NCBI GenBank assembly: GCA_002354335.1
Contig: DELI01000022.1
Span: 5,764-57,635, forward strand
Reading direction: 5' to 3'
Length of the DNA stretch: 51,872 bases
DNA from: Sphingobacterium sp. UBA2700
Lineage (GTDB): Bacteria; Bacteroidota; Bacteroidia; Sphingobacteriales; Sphingobacteriaceae
In this document: one piece after another, positions 33,221 to 42,490 of the stretch
Numbering within the stretch: position 1 is the stretch's first letter
Layout: every line of letters starts with the position of its first letter
Made by a program: the position numbers and the translations under genes
Notes under the pieces: generated by a model
What the model saw: the letters and a program-made list of their open reading frames with translations, nothing else
The model's database searches: none
What the model was told of the DNA's origin: nothing

Positions 33221-33769
33221 ATGGATACCATCTCTGAATACAACCGTGTCATCGCTCAATGTCAAGATTTATTTATCAAGAAGACAAAAGATTATGGTAC
33301 GGCATGGCGTATTATGCGTCTGACTTCGATTACTGATCAGCTGTATATCAAAGCGCAGCGCATCCGTACGTTGGAGGTGAAAAAGGTTTCTAAGGTGGGC
33401 GAAGGTGTAATCGACGAATATATCGGTATCATCAATTACTGCATTATTGCGATGATGCAGTTAGAGCTTGGCGAGGATGGCGAGGATAATCTAGATCCCG
33501 CTTTTGTCGAAGCGAAGTACACGGAAAAGGTGAATCTGACACGAGATTTGATGCTAGCGAAGAATCATGACTATGGCGAGGCTTGGCGCGATATGCGCGT
33601 TTCCTCATTAACGGATATGATTCTGACGAAATTGCATCGTGTAAAACAGATTGAAGACAACAACGGCGAGACCTTAGTATCTGAGGGTCTGAACGCAAAT
33701 TACCAAGATATGCTAAACTATGCGGTCTTCGCATTGATTAAATTAGGTTTGGCAGAAAAAGCAGAATAA
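33221..33769 (+). CDS. DUF1599 protein with a duplicated domain
   Basis: 182 residues formed of two copies of one helical domain (about 1-90 and 95-182). The copies align on KKTKDYGTAWRIMRLTSITD and KNHDYGEAWRDMRVSSLTD, followed by matching Lys/Arg-rich and YxxxxNYxIxAxxxL helices. DUF1599 has been described as a nucleotide-modification-associated domain, but its catalysis is unproven. Conserved Asp-Tyr-Gly and Trp-Arg may form the active surface. The stop overlaps the next start (TAATG). First gene of a coupled run with a DoxX-type protein and aroK. Confidence 0.9.
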   Translation: MDTISEYNRVIAQCQDLFIKKTKDYGTAWRIMRLTSITDQLYIKAQRIRTLEVKKVSKVGEGVIDEYIGIINYCIIAMMQLELGEDGEDNLDPAFVEAKYTEKVNLTRDLMLAKNHDYGEAWRDMRVSSLTDMILTKLHRVKQIEDNNGETLVSEGLNANYQDMLNYAVFALIKLGLAEKAE

Positions 33770-34974
33770 TGACTTATACAGGCAGTTTTAACACGCAAAA
33801 AAAAGAAAAACCAGCTTTATGGCTATGGATTCCTAGACTTATTGTCGGGACTTTGTTCATCTTCTCAGGGCTTATAAAAGCAAACGATCCGCTCGGATTT
33901 GGATATAAACTTCAGGAGTATTTCCATGTTTTCGGCCTTAACTTCCTGAACGACTATGCGCATTGGATTGCAATTGCGCTATGTGCCTTAGAGATTATTC
34001 TTGGTGCATTGTTGATTCTGGGAATCGCCGGCAGGAAAGTCGCATGGGGCTTACTGCTATTGATAATCTTCTTTACTTTCCTTACGTTTTACTCGGCATT
34101 CTTCGAAGTAGTAAAATCCTGCGGTTGTTTTGGGGATGCTATCCCGTTGACCCCTTGGGAGTCTTTCATAAAGGATATTGTCTTGCTGATTTTGATCATC
34201 CCAATTTTCATTTACAGAGACCGTATCAAGCCATTTATCAAAAGCTTGTTCACGCGTAATTTACTCACACTTTTTATTATTATCGCTTCCTTCGGAATCG
34301 GTATTTACACGTTATACTTTCTTCCGTTCGTTGATTTCCTACCATACAAGGAAGGAAATAACCTTGTTGAGCTTCGTAAGATTCCGGAAGGTGCAGAACC
34401 TGATGTTTATGAACATATCTATCAGTTGAAAAATAAGACGACCGGCGAGATCAAGAAAGTAACGGATAAAGAATATTTGGGCGAGAAGCTGTGGGAAGAT
34501 GAGAATTTAGAAGTTATTGGCGATCCGGAAAGCAAGCTGATCAAGAAGGGCTTTGAGTTGCCTATTCCAGATTTAATTATTACGGATATCGAAGGTACAG
34601 ACCGTACCGAAGAAGTAATCAGTAACCCATATTTTAACTTTATCGTGGTGAGCAGAGATTTGACTAAGCTTTCACCATTTGATTTTAAAGCATTGGACCG
34701 CATCAATACGACGATTAGAGAACTTTCGGAGGATTATAATATTCGCGCCATCTTGGCGACCGCATCTTCTACAGAAGATGTGAACTACCTGAATGATCAG
34801 ATGGATCTGGTATTGGAAACTTTCTATGTGGATGCTGTTCCCTTGAAGAGCATGGTTCGTTCGAATCCTGGCGTGATGTTGATGCTGAATGGCGTTGTGG
34901 TTAAGAAATGGTCGCAATACAATTTCCCATCAAAAGAAGAGCTGATTAAGAACTATTTCGACAAAATGCAATAA
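33769..34974 (+). CDS. BT_3928-type DoxX/MauE-like membrane protein
   Basis: 401 residues. The N-terminal half has four or five TM helices (about 18-40, 62-85, 95-115, 130-150, 165-190) of the DoxX/MauE type, with SCGCFGDAIPLTPW (~115-128) carrying a Cys pair typical of the redox-linked branch. The C-terminal half (~230-401) is soluble and ends in NGVVVKKWSQYNFPSKEEL, reminiscent of a thioredoxin-like fold without an obvious CxxC. A role in envelope thiol chemistry is inference. The start and stop overlap both neighbours by one base (TAATG), so translation is coupled. Confidence 0.85.
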   Translation: MTYTGSFNTQKKEKPALWLWIPRLIVGTLFIFSGLIKANDPLGFGYKLQEYFHVFGLNFLNDYAHWIAIALCALEIILGALLILGIAGRKVAWGLLLLIIFFTFLTFYSAFFEVVKSCGCFGDAIPLTPWESFIKDIVLLILIIPIFIYRDRIKPFIKSLFTRNLLTLFIIIASFGIGIYTLYFLPFVDFLPYKEGNNLVELRKIPEGAEPDVYEHIYQLKNKTTGEIKKVTDKEYLGEKLWEDENLEVIGDPESKLIKKGFELPIPDLIITDIEGTDRTEEVISNPYFNFIVVSRDLTKLSPFDFKALDRINTTIRELSEDYNIRAILATASSTEDVNYLNDQMDLVLETFYVDAVPLKSMVRSNPGVMLMLNGVVVKKWSQYNFPSKEELIKNYFDKMQ

Positions 34975-35501
34975 TGGGTAAGCCAGTATTTTTAATTGGT
35001 TTTATGGGCAGTGGAAAGACGACCTGGGGCAAGAAGTTGTCGAACGCGCTACAGGTCCCATTCATTGATATGGACCATGTCATCGTGGAAAAGATCGGGA
35101 TGAGCATTCCGGAATACTTTCAACAGCATGGTGAGGAAGCTTTTCGCAAAGTAGAGCAAACCGTGATGAAAGAGCAGGAAGGTCGCGCAGGCATCATCTC
35201 AACCGGTGGTGGTACTCCTTGTTATTTCGATAATATGGATTGGTTGCTGGCGAATGGTACTGTATTATATCTAAAGCATAGTCCGAAGTCGTTATGGAGT
35301 AGATTAAGTCAATCCGACGTTAATAAACGCCCCGCATTGAAAGGATTTACGGGTGAGGAACTCTTAGCCTTCATCGAAGAGAAACTCGATGAGCGCGCGC
35401 CCTATTACGACAGAGCACATATACATGTTGATCAGATCAACACCCCTTTAGAAAAACTGATTGCAATTATAAAAGAATACCAAAAGAACGATGCGGAGTA
35501 G
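34974..35501 (+). CDS. aroK: Shikimate kinase
   Basis: Phosphorylates shikimate at the 3-OH in chorismate and aromatic amino-acid synthesis. The 175 residues show P-loop GFMGSGKTT (9-17), the shikimate-binding DMDHVI region with EAFRKVE following, STGGGTP (the GGG shikimate contact) near 76-82, and a lid with RPALKG. Length fits the family. The ATG overlaps the preceding stop. The downstream glycerophosphodiesterase start lies one base beyond the stop. Confidence 0.95.
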   Translation: MGKPVFLIGFMGSGKTTWGKKLSNALQVPFIDMDHVIVEKIGMSIPEYFQQHGEEAFRKVEQTVMKEQEGRAGIISTGGGTPCYFDNMDWLLANGTVLYLKHSPKSLWSRLSQSDVNKRPALKGFTGEELLAFIEEKLDERAPYYDRAHIHVDQINTPLEKLIAIIKEYQKNDAE

Positions 35502-35502
35502 C

Positions 35503-36444
35503 ATGAGTAAGATTATAGGTTTAGCCACATTACTTTTAATAGTTGCCACGGGCTGTTTCCGTGGAACAGCACCGGATAATGTTGAAATGTATCCGAAGGT
35601 TTCTCAACGTTTTAATATCAATAGCGTTGAGGAGTTTTACGACTTTCTAACCTATTCTGAGAATTCCTATCCCTTGATCAGTGCGCATCGCGGTGGCGGC
35701 TTTCCAGACTATCCCGAAAACTGTATTGCATCTTTTGCGGAATTAGCAAGAGAAATGCCCGTAATTATCGAATGCGATGTCCGCATGACGAAAGACTCCG
35801 TGCTAGTACTGATGCATGACGAGACGCTAAACCGTACATCAACAGGTAAGGGCAAAGTCATCAATAAAACCTACGCTGAACTGAAGGATCTGAAGCTGAA
35901 AGATTCCGAAGGACAAGTTACGCGCTATGGTATTCCTACGCTGGAACAAGCACTTATCTGGGGTAAGAATACAGTTCTTTATACATTAGATGTAAAGAAA
36001 GAAGTTCCCTATGAATTAGTGGTGGATCTGATTCGCAAGACGCAGACCGAGACAAATACGATTATTATTACCTATTCGGCTAATCAGGCAGCGGTTGTCA
36101 ACCGTCTGGCTCCCGACCTAATGATATCGGCGAGCATGAAGAAAGCTGATGATTTGACACGCTTAAGTGATCTGGATATTCCCGATAATCGATTGGTTGC
36201 CTTTGTTGGCACCAGCGAACCCGATTCTAGTTTATATAGCGCGCTTCGTCTGCATGGCATCAAATCTATTCTGGGAACTATCGGCAACTTAGACCGTTCG
36301 GCAGAAAAAGCAGGCTATCAAGTTTATGCGGAATATGTCGATCGTGGTGCTGATATCCTTTCTACCGACCGTCCGTTTGAGGCAGCCAAAGCATTAGACT
36401 ATTATATCAAGAAGCGGAATATCCGTTCCAAATATATCCAATAA
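35503..36444 (+). CDS. Glycerophosphodiester phosphodiesterase family lipoprotein
   Basis: Expected to hydrolyse glycerophosphodiesters to glycerol-3-phosphate and an alcohol at the cell envelope. From the ATG at 35503 it has 313 residues with lipobox VATGC (Cys18). The GDPD motifs follow: SAHRGGGFPDYPENC with the first catalytic His, IECDVRMTKDSVLVLMHDETLNRTSTGKG with Glu, Asp and the second His. An ATG 12 nt upstream overlaps aroK; the later one is preferred because GGAG lies 5 nt before it. One base separates this gene from gldA. Confidence 0.92.
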   Translation: MSKIIGLATLLLIVATGCFRGTAPDNVEMYPKVSQRFNINSVEEFYDFLTYSENSYPLISAHRGGGFPDYPENCIASFAELAREMPVIIECDVRMTKDSVLVLMHDETLNRTSTGKGKVINKTYAELKDLKLKDSEGQVTRYGIPTLEQALIWGKNTVLYTLDVKKEVPYELVVDLIRKTQTETNTIIITYSANQAAVVNRLAPDLMISASMKKADDLTRLSDLDIPDNRLVAFVGTSEPDSSLYSALRLHGIKSILGTIGNLDRSAEKAGYQVYAEYVDRGADILSTDRPFEAAKALDYYIKKRNIRSKYIQ

Positions 36445-36445
36445 G

Positions 36446-37153
36446 ATGGCGATTGAGGTTGACAAGCTTACTAAACTTTACGGGAAGCAAAGCGCATTAA
36501 ACAACATTAGCTTCCAAACGAGCCATGGCCGTATCATTGGTTTCCTTGGTCCTAATGGCGCGGGTAAATCGACCTGCATGAAAATCTTGACAGGCATCCT
36601 GCCCTTCGAAGCCGGCTCCGTAAAGGTCTTAGGCATGGATGTGTCTAATCAGGCGCTTGCATTAAAGAAGAGAATAGGCTACCTCCCGGAAAATAATCCT
36701 TTATATCTTGATATGTATGTGCAGGAGGCACTGTCCTTTGAAGCTGATCTGCATAAGATTGCCAACAAGCAACTGCGTATTAAGGAAGTCATCGAACTTA
36801 CCGGCCTCCAAGCCGAACAGCATAAGAAAATACATCAGCTTTCTAAAGGCTATAAGCAACGCGTCGGATTGGCGATGGCGATTATCCATGACCCCGAAGT
36901 GCTGATCCTGGATGAACCGACTACCGGTTTAGATCCCAACCAGATTATTGAAATCCGCAATCTGATCAAAGCCTTAGGAAAAGAAAAAACCGTGCTGCTT
37001 TCTACCCACATTATGCAAGAAGTAGAGGCTATCTGCGATGAGATCATCATTATCAATAAGGGTGAATTGAGGTTGCAGATTGCTAAGGCAGATCTTCCAT
37101 CGCAATTCCCAGGCATGAGCATGGAAGATATCTTCGTGCAGCACAGCAACTAA
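36446..37153 (+). CDS. gldA: ABC transporter ATP-binding protein, GldA-like
   Basis: The ATPase of an ABC-2 type exporter. 235 residues: Walker A GPNGAGKST (35-43), Q-loop YLPENNPLY, signature LSKGYKQR, Walker B VLILDEPTTGLDP, and switch His in LLSTHIMQEVE. YLPENNPLY closely resembles GldA of gliding Bacteroidota. It lacks the ~60-residue tail often seen in that family and stops soon after the switch region. The partner permease is probably the GldF-GldG fusion 1 kb downstream, separated by one outer-membrane gene. A gliding role cannot be assumed, since such genes persist in non-gliding relatives. Confidence 0.82.
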   Translation: MAIEVDKLTKLYGKQSALNNISFQTSHGRIIGFLGPNGAGKSTCMKILTGILPFEAGSVKVLGMDVSNQALALKKRIGYLPENNPLYLDMYVQEALSFEADLHKIANKQLRIKEVIELTGLQAEQHKKIHQLSKGYKQRVGLAMAIIHDPEVLILDEPTTGLDPNQIIEIRNLIKALGKEKTVLLSTHIMQEVEAICDEIIIINKGELRLQIAKADLPSQFPGMSMEDIFVQHSN

Positions 37154-37293
37154 GATTGTGGTTATTTCTCTACGCTTTAATTTTTAATATTTCTCTCCAA
37201 AGTTTCTATATAATGTTACTGATAGTTTATTCGTTTACAGAATAAACAATAAATGTTTCCGCGATGTTATAATAATATCCATAACCTGTGGTT

Positions 37294-37301
37294 TAATTTT
37301 G
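37294..37301 (+). promoter_or_regulatory. -7 element of the beta-barrel gene at 37368
   Basis: TAATTTTG, an exact TAnnTTTG, with a leader of ~60 nt. No clear TTG at the expected distance. Confidence 0.45.
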
Positions 37302-37367
37302 TTGTTTTTTAACAAATACCTAAACAATTTATCGGAATAACTGTTCATTATATAAACACAATAGCAT

Positions 37368-37949
37368 ATGAAAAATTTATTACTTACCCTAGCGCTATCC
37401 GTAGGCTGTTTAAGCTACAGCAATGCACAAGTTGAAATTGAAACTAGACCTCAAACATCAGCAGATGTTGGCATGCAACCTATTAAGAAAGGTAACTGGA
37501 TGGTAGGTGGATCAGTGGGAAGTTTAGGTTATAGCTTTGAAGGAAAATCATTCAATATTAATGTTAACCCACGTGCTGGTTATTTTGTGACCGATGGTTT
37601 AGCAATCGGAGCTCAAGCAAACTTAGGCTTTACTTCTGTAAAAGATGCTGACAATGAATGGGGATATGGAATTTCACCATTTGTTCGTTACTACTTTCCA
37701 GGCGGTGCTTCCGCAACAGGTCGTTTCTTCGGACAAGGTGATATCGGTATCGGTGGATCTTCTGCAGGTAGCGACGTATCATTAAACCTTGGTGCTAATG
37801 TTGGTTATGCGCACTTTATCACGCAGACTGTAGCATTAGAAGCGATGTTCGGTTACAACTATTCAAAAGCAAACATCGACGCTGCGAATAAACAATCTGG
37901 ACTTGGTGTTTCTGTAGGTTTCCAAATCTACTTACCAGGAAAACGCTAA
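37368..37949 (+). CDS. Small outer-membrane beta-barrel protein
   Basis: 193 residues with a signal peptide ending in YSNAQ (about residue 20). The mature protein is a series of short amphipathic strands with Gly and aromatic residues (GNWMVGGSVGSLGYSFEG; FNINVNPRAGYFVTDGLAIG; YGISPFVRYYFPGG; LEAMFGYNYSKANID) and closes with VGFQIYLPGKR, the pattern of the 8-strand OmpW/OmpX-like or OMP_b-brl family. No enzymatic motif. It has its own promoter and terminator although it stands between gldA and gldFG. Confidence 0.87.
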   Translation: MKNLLLTLALSVGCLSYSNAQVEIETRPQTSADVGMQPIKKGNWMVGGSVGSLGYSFEGKSFNINVNPRAGYFVTDGLAIGAQANLGFTSVKDADNEWGYGISPFVRYYFPGGASATGRFFGQGDIGIGGSSAGSDVSLNLGANVGYAHFITQTVALEAMFGYNYSKANIDAANKQSGLGVSVGFQIYLPGKR

Positions 37950-37971
37950 GAGCCAAAGACTAAAAGATTTA

Positions 37972-38005
37972 AGCGCGAGGGATATCATATCTCTCGCGTT
38001 TTTTC
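37972..38005 (+). terminator. Terminator of the beta-barrel gene
   Basis: A long stem, about 12 bp with G-U pairs (37972-37985 with 37987-38000), then a T-run. Confidence 0.8.
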
Positions 38006-38063
38006 GTATAAAGTTAAGCGAAAGCGGGATACTTTTCTTCCCGACACGGCCTATTCTCAACGA

Positions 38064-38117
38064 CCATCAACAACTTTCAGGCCTCTAGCTATTTCCATGT
38101 AAAAATGAAAGTTTTGT
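38064..38117. repeat. Family D 54-bp inverted-repeat unit, copy 1
   Basis: AACTTTCA (38072-38079) and TGAAAGTT (38106-38113) flank a 26-nt loop containing TTTCCATG. By hand, 43 of 54 positions match the unit at 46442-46495 without gaps. It lies between the beta-barrel terminator and the gldFG start. Confidence 0.65.
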
Positions 38118-38163
38118 TCCCAACGGGTATTTTTCTAATTTAGAGACCAAAATAAAAGACCCT

Positions 38164-40569
38164 TTGTACAGTATTTTCAAAAAAGAGATTGCAAATTATT
38201 TCAACGCCTATACAGGATACCTGGCGATTGCGCTGTTCCTATTAATAACAGGCTTGTTATGTTGGATTTTCCGAGATACCGCTATCCTAGAAGCAGGCTA
38301 TGCAAATATGGATAGCTTTTTTAACCTTGCTCCTTATGTATTGCTTTTTCTTATCCCCGCGATCTGTATGCGCAGTATTGCAGGAGAAAAGTCTGATGGT
38401 ACATACGACTTACTGCTAAGCCGTCCGATATCGATCACCGAGCTTGTCTTCGGGAAGTTCTTCGGTGCATTGGTCATTCTTGTGCTAGCTATTGCACCTA
38501 CGCTGGTGTATCCGGTTAGTCTCTACTTCCTAGCGAATCCTGTTGGCAATATAGACACGGGCGCTATGATTGGCTCCTATATAGGATTGCTATTCCTGGG
38601 GATAGCCTTTATCGCGATCAGTATATTCAGCTCCAGTATCAGCAAGAACCCCATTGTGGCTTTCCTTATTGCAGTCTTTGGCTGTTTCTTTTTCTATTAT
38701 GCTTTTGATGCAATCAGCGGCTTTTCGGCATTCTATGCTTTCGAATATGGGATTAAACAGTTCGGTATTGAGGAACATTATTTCAATATCAGCCGCGGAG
38801 TCTTAACGGCTGCAGACTTGATCTATTTTATATCCCTTGCCTTTATCTTCATCGTCTTTACAATCGGCCATCTAAATCGCTTTTTCACAGCGACGCGGAA
38901 GACCCTGAGCATGTACGCAGGAGCAATCGTATTGGTTTTAATTCTCAACCAGTCCTTTATTACTTCCCATCTAGGGCGTATAGACTTTACTGCCGACAAG
39001 CGGTTTACCCTATCCGAAACAAGTAAGGAACTGGCAAAGTCCTTGAAGAAAGATATACAGGTCACCATATTTCTAGATGGCGATCTTCCGAACGGCTTTT
39101 CTCGCTTGAAAAACAGCGCTGCGGAGATGCTGAACAATTTACGTGCTTACAACAGCGGAAGGATAAGCTTCAATGTGATCGACCCACTGGAGGGTACCGA
39201 AAAGGAAAGACAAGAGTTTAGCAAAGCGCTTATACAGCGGGGATTATACCCTACGAACCTTAATGTCAAGAGCGAGGGCGGAATGTCGCAAAAAGCAATC
39301 TTCCCCTGGGCTATCGTAGGCGATGGCGAGCAGGAGATTGCTGTTAATCTATTGCAGACAAAGATGGGGGCTGCACCTGAGGATGTGCTGAATAACTCCG
39401 TTCAGAACTTAGAATATGCCTTTGCTAGCGCGTTGAAGAAGTTGAACAGTGGCGAGACGCCGTTTATCGGTTTTACCGAAGGACATGGCGAGCCTAGCGA
39501 TCTGGAACTCTATGACGCGATGCAATCGCTGATGTCTACCGGACAGGTAGGACGTGTGAACTTAGACTCCACGAACTATCAATCCTTGGATCAGCTATCC
39601 TTAATGATTGTAGCGAAGCCACAGCAAGCTTTCAGCGAAGCTGAGAAATATAAGATAGACTATTTTGTTAGAAACGGAGGTCGCATTATCTGGGCTATTG
39701 ATCCGATCGACGCGAGTCTGGAACATATCCGCCAATCAGGTAGCCAACCGCTCGTTACGCGACAGTTAAACCTCGAAGACCAGTTATTCACCTATGGCGT
39801 GCGGATCAACTATGACCTGATTGCCGATTTAAACTGCGGACAGATTCCAGTGACGGTAGGCAATATATCCGGACAGCCACAGATTGAGCTTGCGCCTTGG
39901 TACTTCTTCCCTATCCTTGTGCCGACTAGCAAATCGACTTTGGTGAAAAACCTCGATGGCATCCGTACGGAATTTATTAGCACATTGGACACTGTTGCTA
40001 GCCAGGGCATACGAAAAGAAATTATCCTAACCTCTTCACCATTCAGCAGAGTTGTCACTCCACCTAGCCAAATCGGATTACAGTTATTGGACGAACAGCC
40101 TGATCCCAATAAATTCAAGTCAAAGCCACTTCCGGTTGCTGTCCTATTGGAAGGGAAATTCCCATATCTCTATGAAAACCGCCCTACTCCGGAAGGGATT
40201 GCGGAAGGAAAAGACTTAAGCCAGCTTTCCAAAGAGGCAAAGATGTTCGTTATTTCCGATGGCGACTGGTTGATTAATCAGGTGAACCAAGCGGATCAAT
40301 CACCATTTCCTTTAGGCTGGGATCGATATATGCAGCAGCAATTTGCTAATAAAACGCTATTGAATAATCTAGTAGACTACATGCTTTATGATGAGAGTCT
40401 GATCGCTCTACGTGGTCGCGAAGTGAAATTAAGATTATTAGATCAAGCGAAAGTAAAATCAGATAAGGTATTCTGGCAGGTTGTTAATGTGGGAGCTCCT
40501 ATACTCCTATTATTCTTGTTCGCAGGCTCGCAGCAGTGGCTTCGCAGAAGAAAATACGGCAAACATTAA
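38164..40569 (+). CDS. gldG: Fused GldF-GldG: ABC-2 permease joined to GldG-type periplasmic subunit
   Basis: A single 801-residue ORF. Residues 1 to ~235 match GldF-type ABC-2 permeases: IFKKEIANYFNAYTGYLAI, six TM segments, GEKSDGTYDLLLSRPIS. From ~247 a TM helix opens the GldG part (DFTADKRFTLSETSKELAKSL; later FTEGHGEPSD, FVRNGGRIIWAIDPID), which ends in a C-terminal TM and RRRKYGKH. In gliding flavobacteria gldF and gldG are separate adjacent genes; here no stop or frameshift separates them. The start is TTG, matching the conserved GldF N-terminus, with no ATG nearby. The ATPase is probably the GldA-like protein. Confidence 0.88.
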   Translation: MYSIFKKEIANYFNAYTGYLAIALFLLITGLLCWIFRDTAILEAGYANMDSFFNLAPYVLLFLIPAICMRSIAGEKSDGTYDLLLSRPISITELVFGKFFGALVILVLAIAPTLVYPVSLYFLANPVGNIDTGAMIGSYIGLLFLGIAFIAISIFSSSISKNPIVAFLIAVFGCFFFYYAFDAISGFSAFYAFEYGIKQFGIEEHYFNISRGVLTAADLIYFISLAFIFIVFTIGHLNRFFTATRKTLSMYAGAIVLVLILNQSFITSHLGRIDFTADKRFTLSETSKELAKSLKKDIQVTIFLDGDLPNGFSRLKNSAAEMLNNLRAYNSGRISFNVIDPLEGTEKERQEFSKALIQRGLYPTNLNVKSEGGMSQKAIFPWAIVGDGEQEIAVNLLQTKMGAAPEDVLNNSVQNLEYAFASALKKLNSGETPFIGFTEGHGEPSDLELYDAMQSLMSTGQVGRVNLDSTNYQSLDQLSLMIVAKPQQAFSEAEKYKIDYFVRNGGRIIWAIDPIDASLEHIRQSGSQPLVTRQLNLEDQLFTYGVRINYDLIADLNCGQIPVTVGNISGQPQIELAPWYFFPILVPTSKSTLVKNLDGIRTEFISTLDTVASQGIRKEIILTSSPFSRVVTPPSQIGLQLLDEQPDPNKFKSKPLPVAVLLEGKFPYLYENRPTPEGIAEGKDLSQLSKEAKMFVISDGDWLINQVNQADQSPFPLGWDRYMQQQFANKTLLNNLVDYMLYDESLIALRGREVKLRLLDQAKVKSDKVFWQVVNVGAPILLLFLFAGSQQWLRRRKYGKH

Positions 40570-40571
40570 AT

Positions 40572-40604
40572 AAAAAAAAGAAGCTGTCCTTTTGGGGGAC
40601 AGCT
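40572..40604 (-). terminator. Terminator of the CoA-transferase gene
   Basis: On the minus strand, AGCTGTCC (40597-40604) pairs with GGACAGCT (40582-40589), followed by T8. Confidence 0.82.
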
Positions 40605-40639
40605 ACCTCTTTGCAAAAATATAAACAAAAATAAAGTCT

Positions 40640-42130
40640 TTATGCTTTCTTCATGCTACCCGTTTCGTTGAAACGAATATGCCAGCTGAAAGCTTCCTCC
40701 AATAAATGAGGCGTGTGTCCTCCTCTTTGACAAGCTCTATCAAAGTAAGACTGAAGTTCATCCTTATAATCCGGATGCACACAATTATCAATAATCTTTT
40801 GCGCACGTTCGCGTGGTGCTAGCCCTCTTAAGTCTGCCAAACCTATATCCGTTACTAAGATGTCTACATCGTGCTCTGTATGGTCTGTATGAGACACCAT
40901 CGGCAAGATATGAGAGATCTTGTTCTCTTTAGAAGCAGCTTGCGTTACGAAAATACTCAAGTATGCATTTCTAGCGAAATCTCCAGAACCACCAATACCG
41001 TTCATAATCTTCGTACCGCCAATATGCGTTGAATTCACATTTCCATAGATATCAAACTCAATCGCTGTATTGATCGCGATAATCCCTAAACGGCGAATAA
41101 GACCCGGCGTATTCGAGATATTTTGCGGACGCAATACAAACTTATCTCTATAGCGTTGTAAGTTTCCGAATACACGTTCATAGCAGGCCTGAGAAACCGT
41201 TACGGAAGATGCCGACGCAAAGCTTAGCTTGCCAGCATCGATCAGGTCAAATGTACTGTCCTGCAATACTTCTGAGAACATCGTCAGATCGTAGAAGTTA
41301 CTATGCTTGAAACCTGTCAATACCGCATTCGCTACTTTACCAATACCTGCTTGGATAGGTAATAGACGATCTGTTAAGTGCCCTAGACGAACCTCTTCTT
41401 CAAAGAACTCTAGAATATGTTTCGCAATCGCTGAAGTTTTCGCATCAGGCTCCGCGATATCCGCCGGGCTATCATGCTTGTCCGTGAATACGATCGCAGC
41501 TACTTTATCCGGATTCAATGGGATAGTCTTGCGACCGATCTTGTTCCAAGGAGCAACGATAGGAATAACATTACGATGAGGATAATCTTCCGCCTGATAG
41601 ATATCATGGATACCATATACATCTTCAGGAATAGAAGTATTGACCTCCAGGATCACTTTCTTTGCTAAAGATGCAAAGGTTACGGAATTACCAACCGATG
41701 TTGTTGGGATGATACTACCATCTCTGTCGATATATGCGACCTCGATAACAGCGATATCCACATCCGGAAGGTTCTTATTATGCAATAACTCTGCACTTTC
41801 ACTAAGGTGTTGGTCGATAAACAAAACCTCACCTGAGTTAATTTTGCTACGAAGTACAGGATCTACTTGAAAGGGCATGCGTTTCTTTAAAGCGCCTGCT
41901 TCTGCCAGCTTACCATCTGTACCATGACCTAAAGACGCACCGGTCATTAGGGTAATCTTTATATTTTCAGTCTTTGCTCGTTCTGCTAATGCAGGAAGAA
42001 CGACCTTACTATCTCCAGCTTTCGTGAAACCGCTCGATCCGACAACCATGCCGTCCTCAATTAATTTCACAGCCTCTTCGGCCGTAGTAACTTTGTCTTT
42101 TAGTCTTTCTAAACGAATTCTTTCTAACAT
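40640..42130 (-). CDS. Acetyl-CoA hydrolase/transferase family protein (succinate CoA-transferase-like)
   Basis: 496 residues of the class I CoA-transferase family. It likely transfers CoA between acetate, succinate or another short acid, linking acetate use to the TCA cycle. N-terminal markers are GSSGFTKAGDSKVV and TGASLGHGTDG. The segment MFSEVLQDSTFDLID near 280-290 holds the probable catalytic Glu of the SucCoA:acetate transferase subgroup. NSTHIGGTKIMNGIGGSGDFARN is the conserved glycine-rich CoA site, and SHTDHTEHDVDILVTDIGLADLRGLAPRERA closes the family pattern. Monocistronic, divergent from the AraC gene. Substrate not resolved. Confidence 0.92.
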   Translation of the reverse strand: MLERIRLERLKDKVTTAEEAVKLIEDGMVVGSSGFTKAGDSKVVLPALAERAKTENIKITLMTGASLGHGTDGKLAEAGALKKRMPFQVDPVLRSKINSGEVLFIDQHLSESAELLHNKNLPDVDIAVIEVAYIDRDGSIIPTTSVGNSVTFASLAKKVILEVNTSIPEDVYGIHDIYQAEDYPHRNVIPIVAPWNKIGRKTIPLNPDKVAAIVFTDKHDSPADIAEPDAKTSAIAKHILEFFEEEVRLGHLTDRLLPIQAGIGKVANAVLTGFKHSNFYDLTMFSEVLQDSTFDLIDAGKLSFASASSVTVSQACYERVFGNLQRYRDKFVLRPQNISNTPGLIRRLGIIAINTAIEFDIYGNVNSTHIGGTKIMNGIGGSGDFARNAYLSIFVTQAASKENKISHILPMVSHTDHTEHDVDILVTDIGLADLRGLAPRERAQKIIDNCVHPDYKDELQSYFDRACQRGGHTPHLLEEAFSWHIRFNETGSMKKA

Positions 42131-42490
42131 TTCTTTACAATTAGACGCCCATTGTCAGGGCGTGGCAATATTAATCAATATTTTATTTTTAAAATTATCC
42201 ATAATAGACAGTTAATTATTTGGTTCACAAAAAAAGTAACCAATTACTAACCAGTAAATCAGAACACATAAAACCACAGTAAAATCCTAATAAACAAACG
42301 ATTATTAACATAGGTAATTAGAACGCGGAAGCTTTACGGAGTAAATATACGAAGGAAATCAGGATATGTTCATGACGCAAATCATAAAATTAAGTAGGTT
42401 TATACTCACATTTAAGGGCTTACACATTGCATCTTTTGCATATATCAATAAAAAACTTGAAATTTATATTTCATAAATACATTTCCCTGG
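42131..42490. other. Intergenic region, divergent CoA-transferase and AraC genes
   Basis: 360 bp of AT-rich DNA holding both promoter regions. TATATTTC at 42465-42472 resembles a -7 box for the AraC gene except at its last base. No repeat, RNA or small gene was recognised. Confidence 0.5.

Noticed and set aside
36446..40569. Evidence that the organism glides
   Set aside because: Only GldA and GldF/G homologues are present; other gld and spr genes are not in the window and these genes occur in non-gliding relatives.
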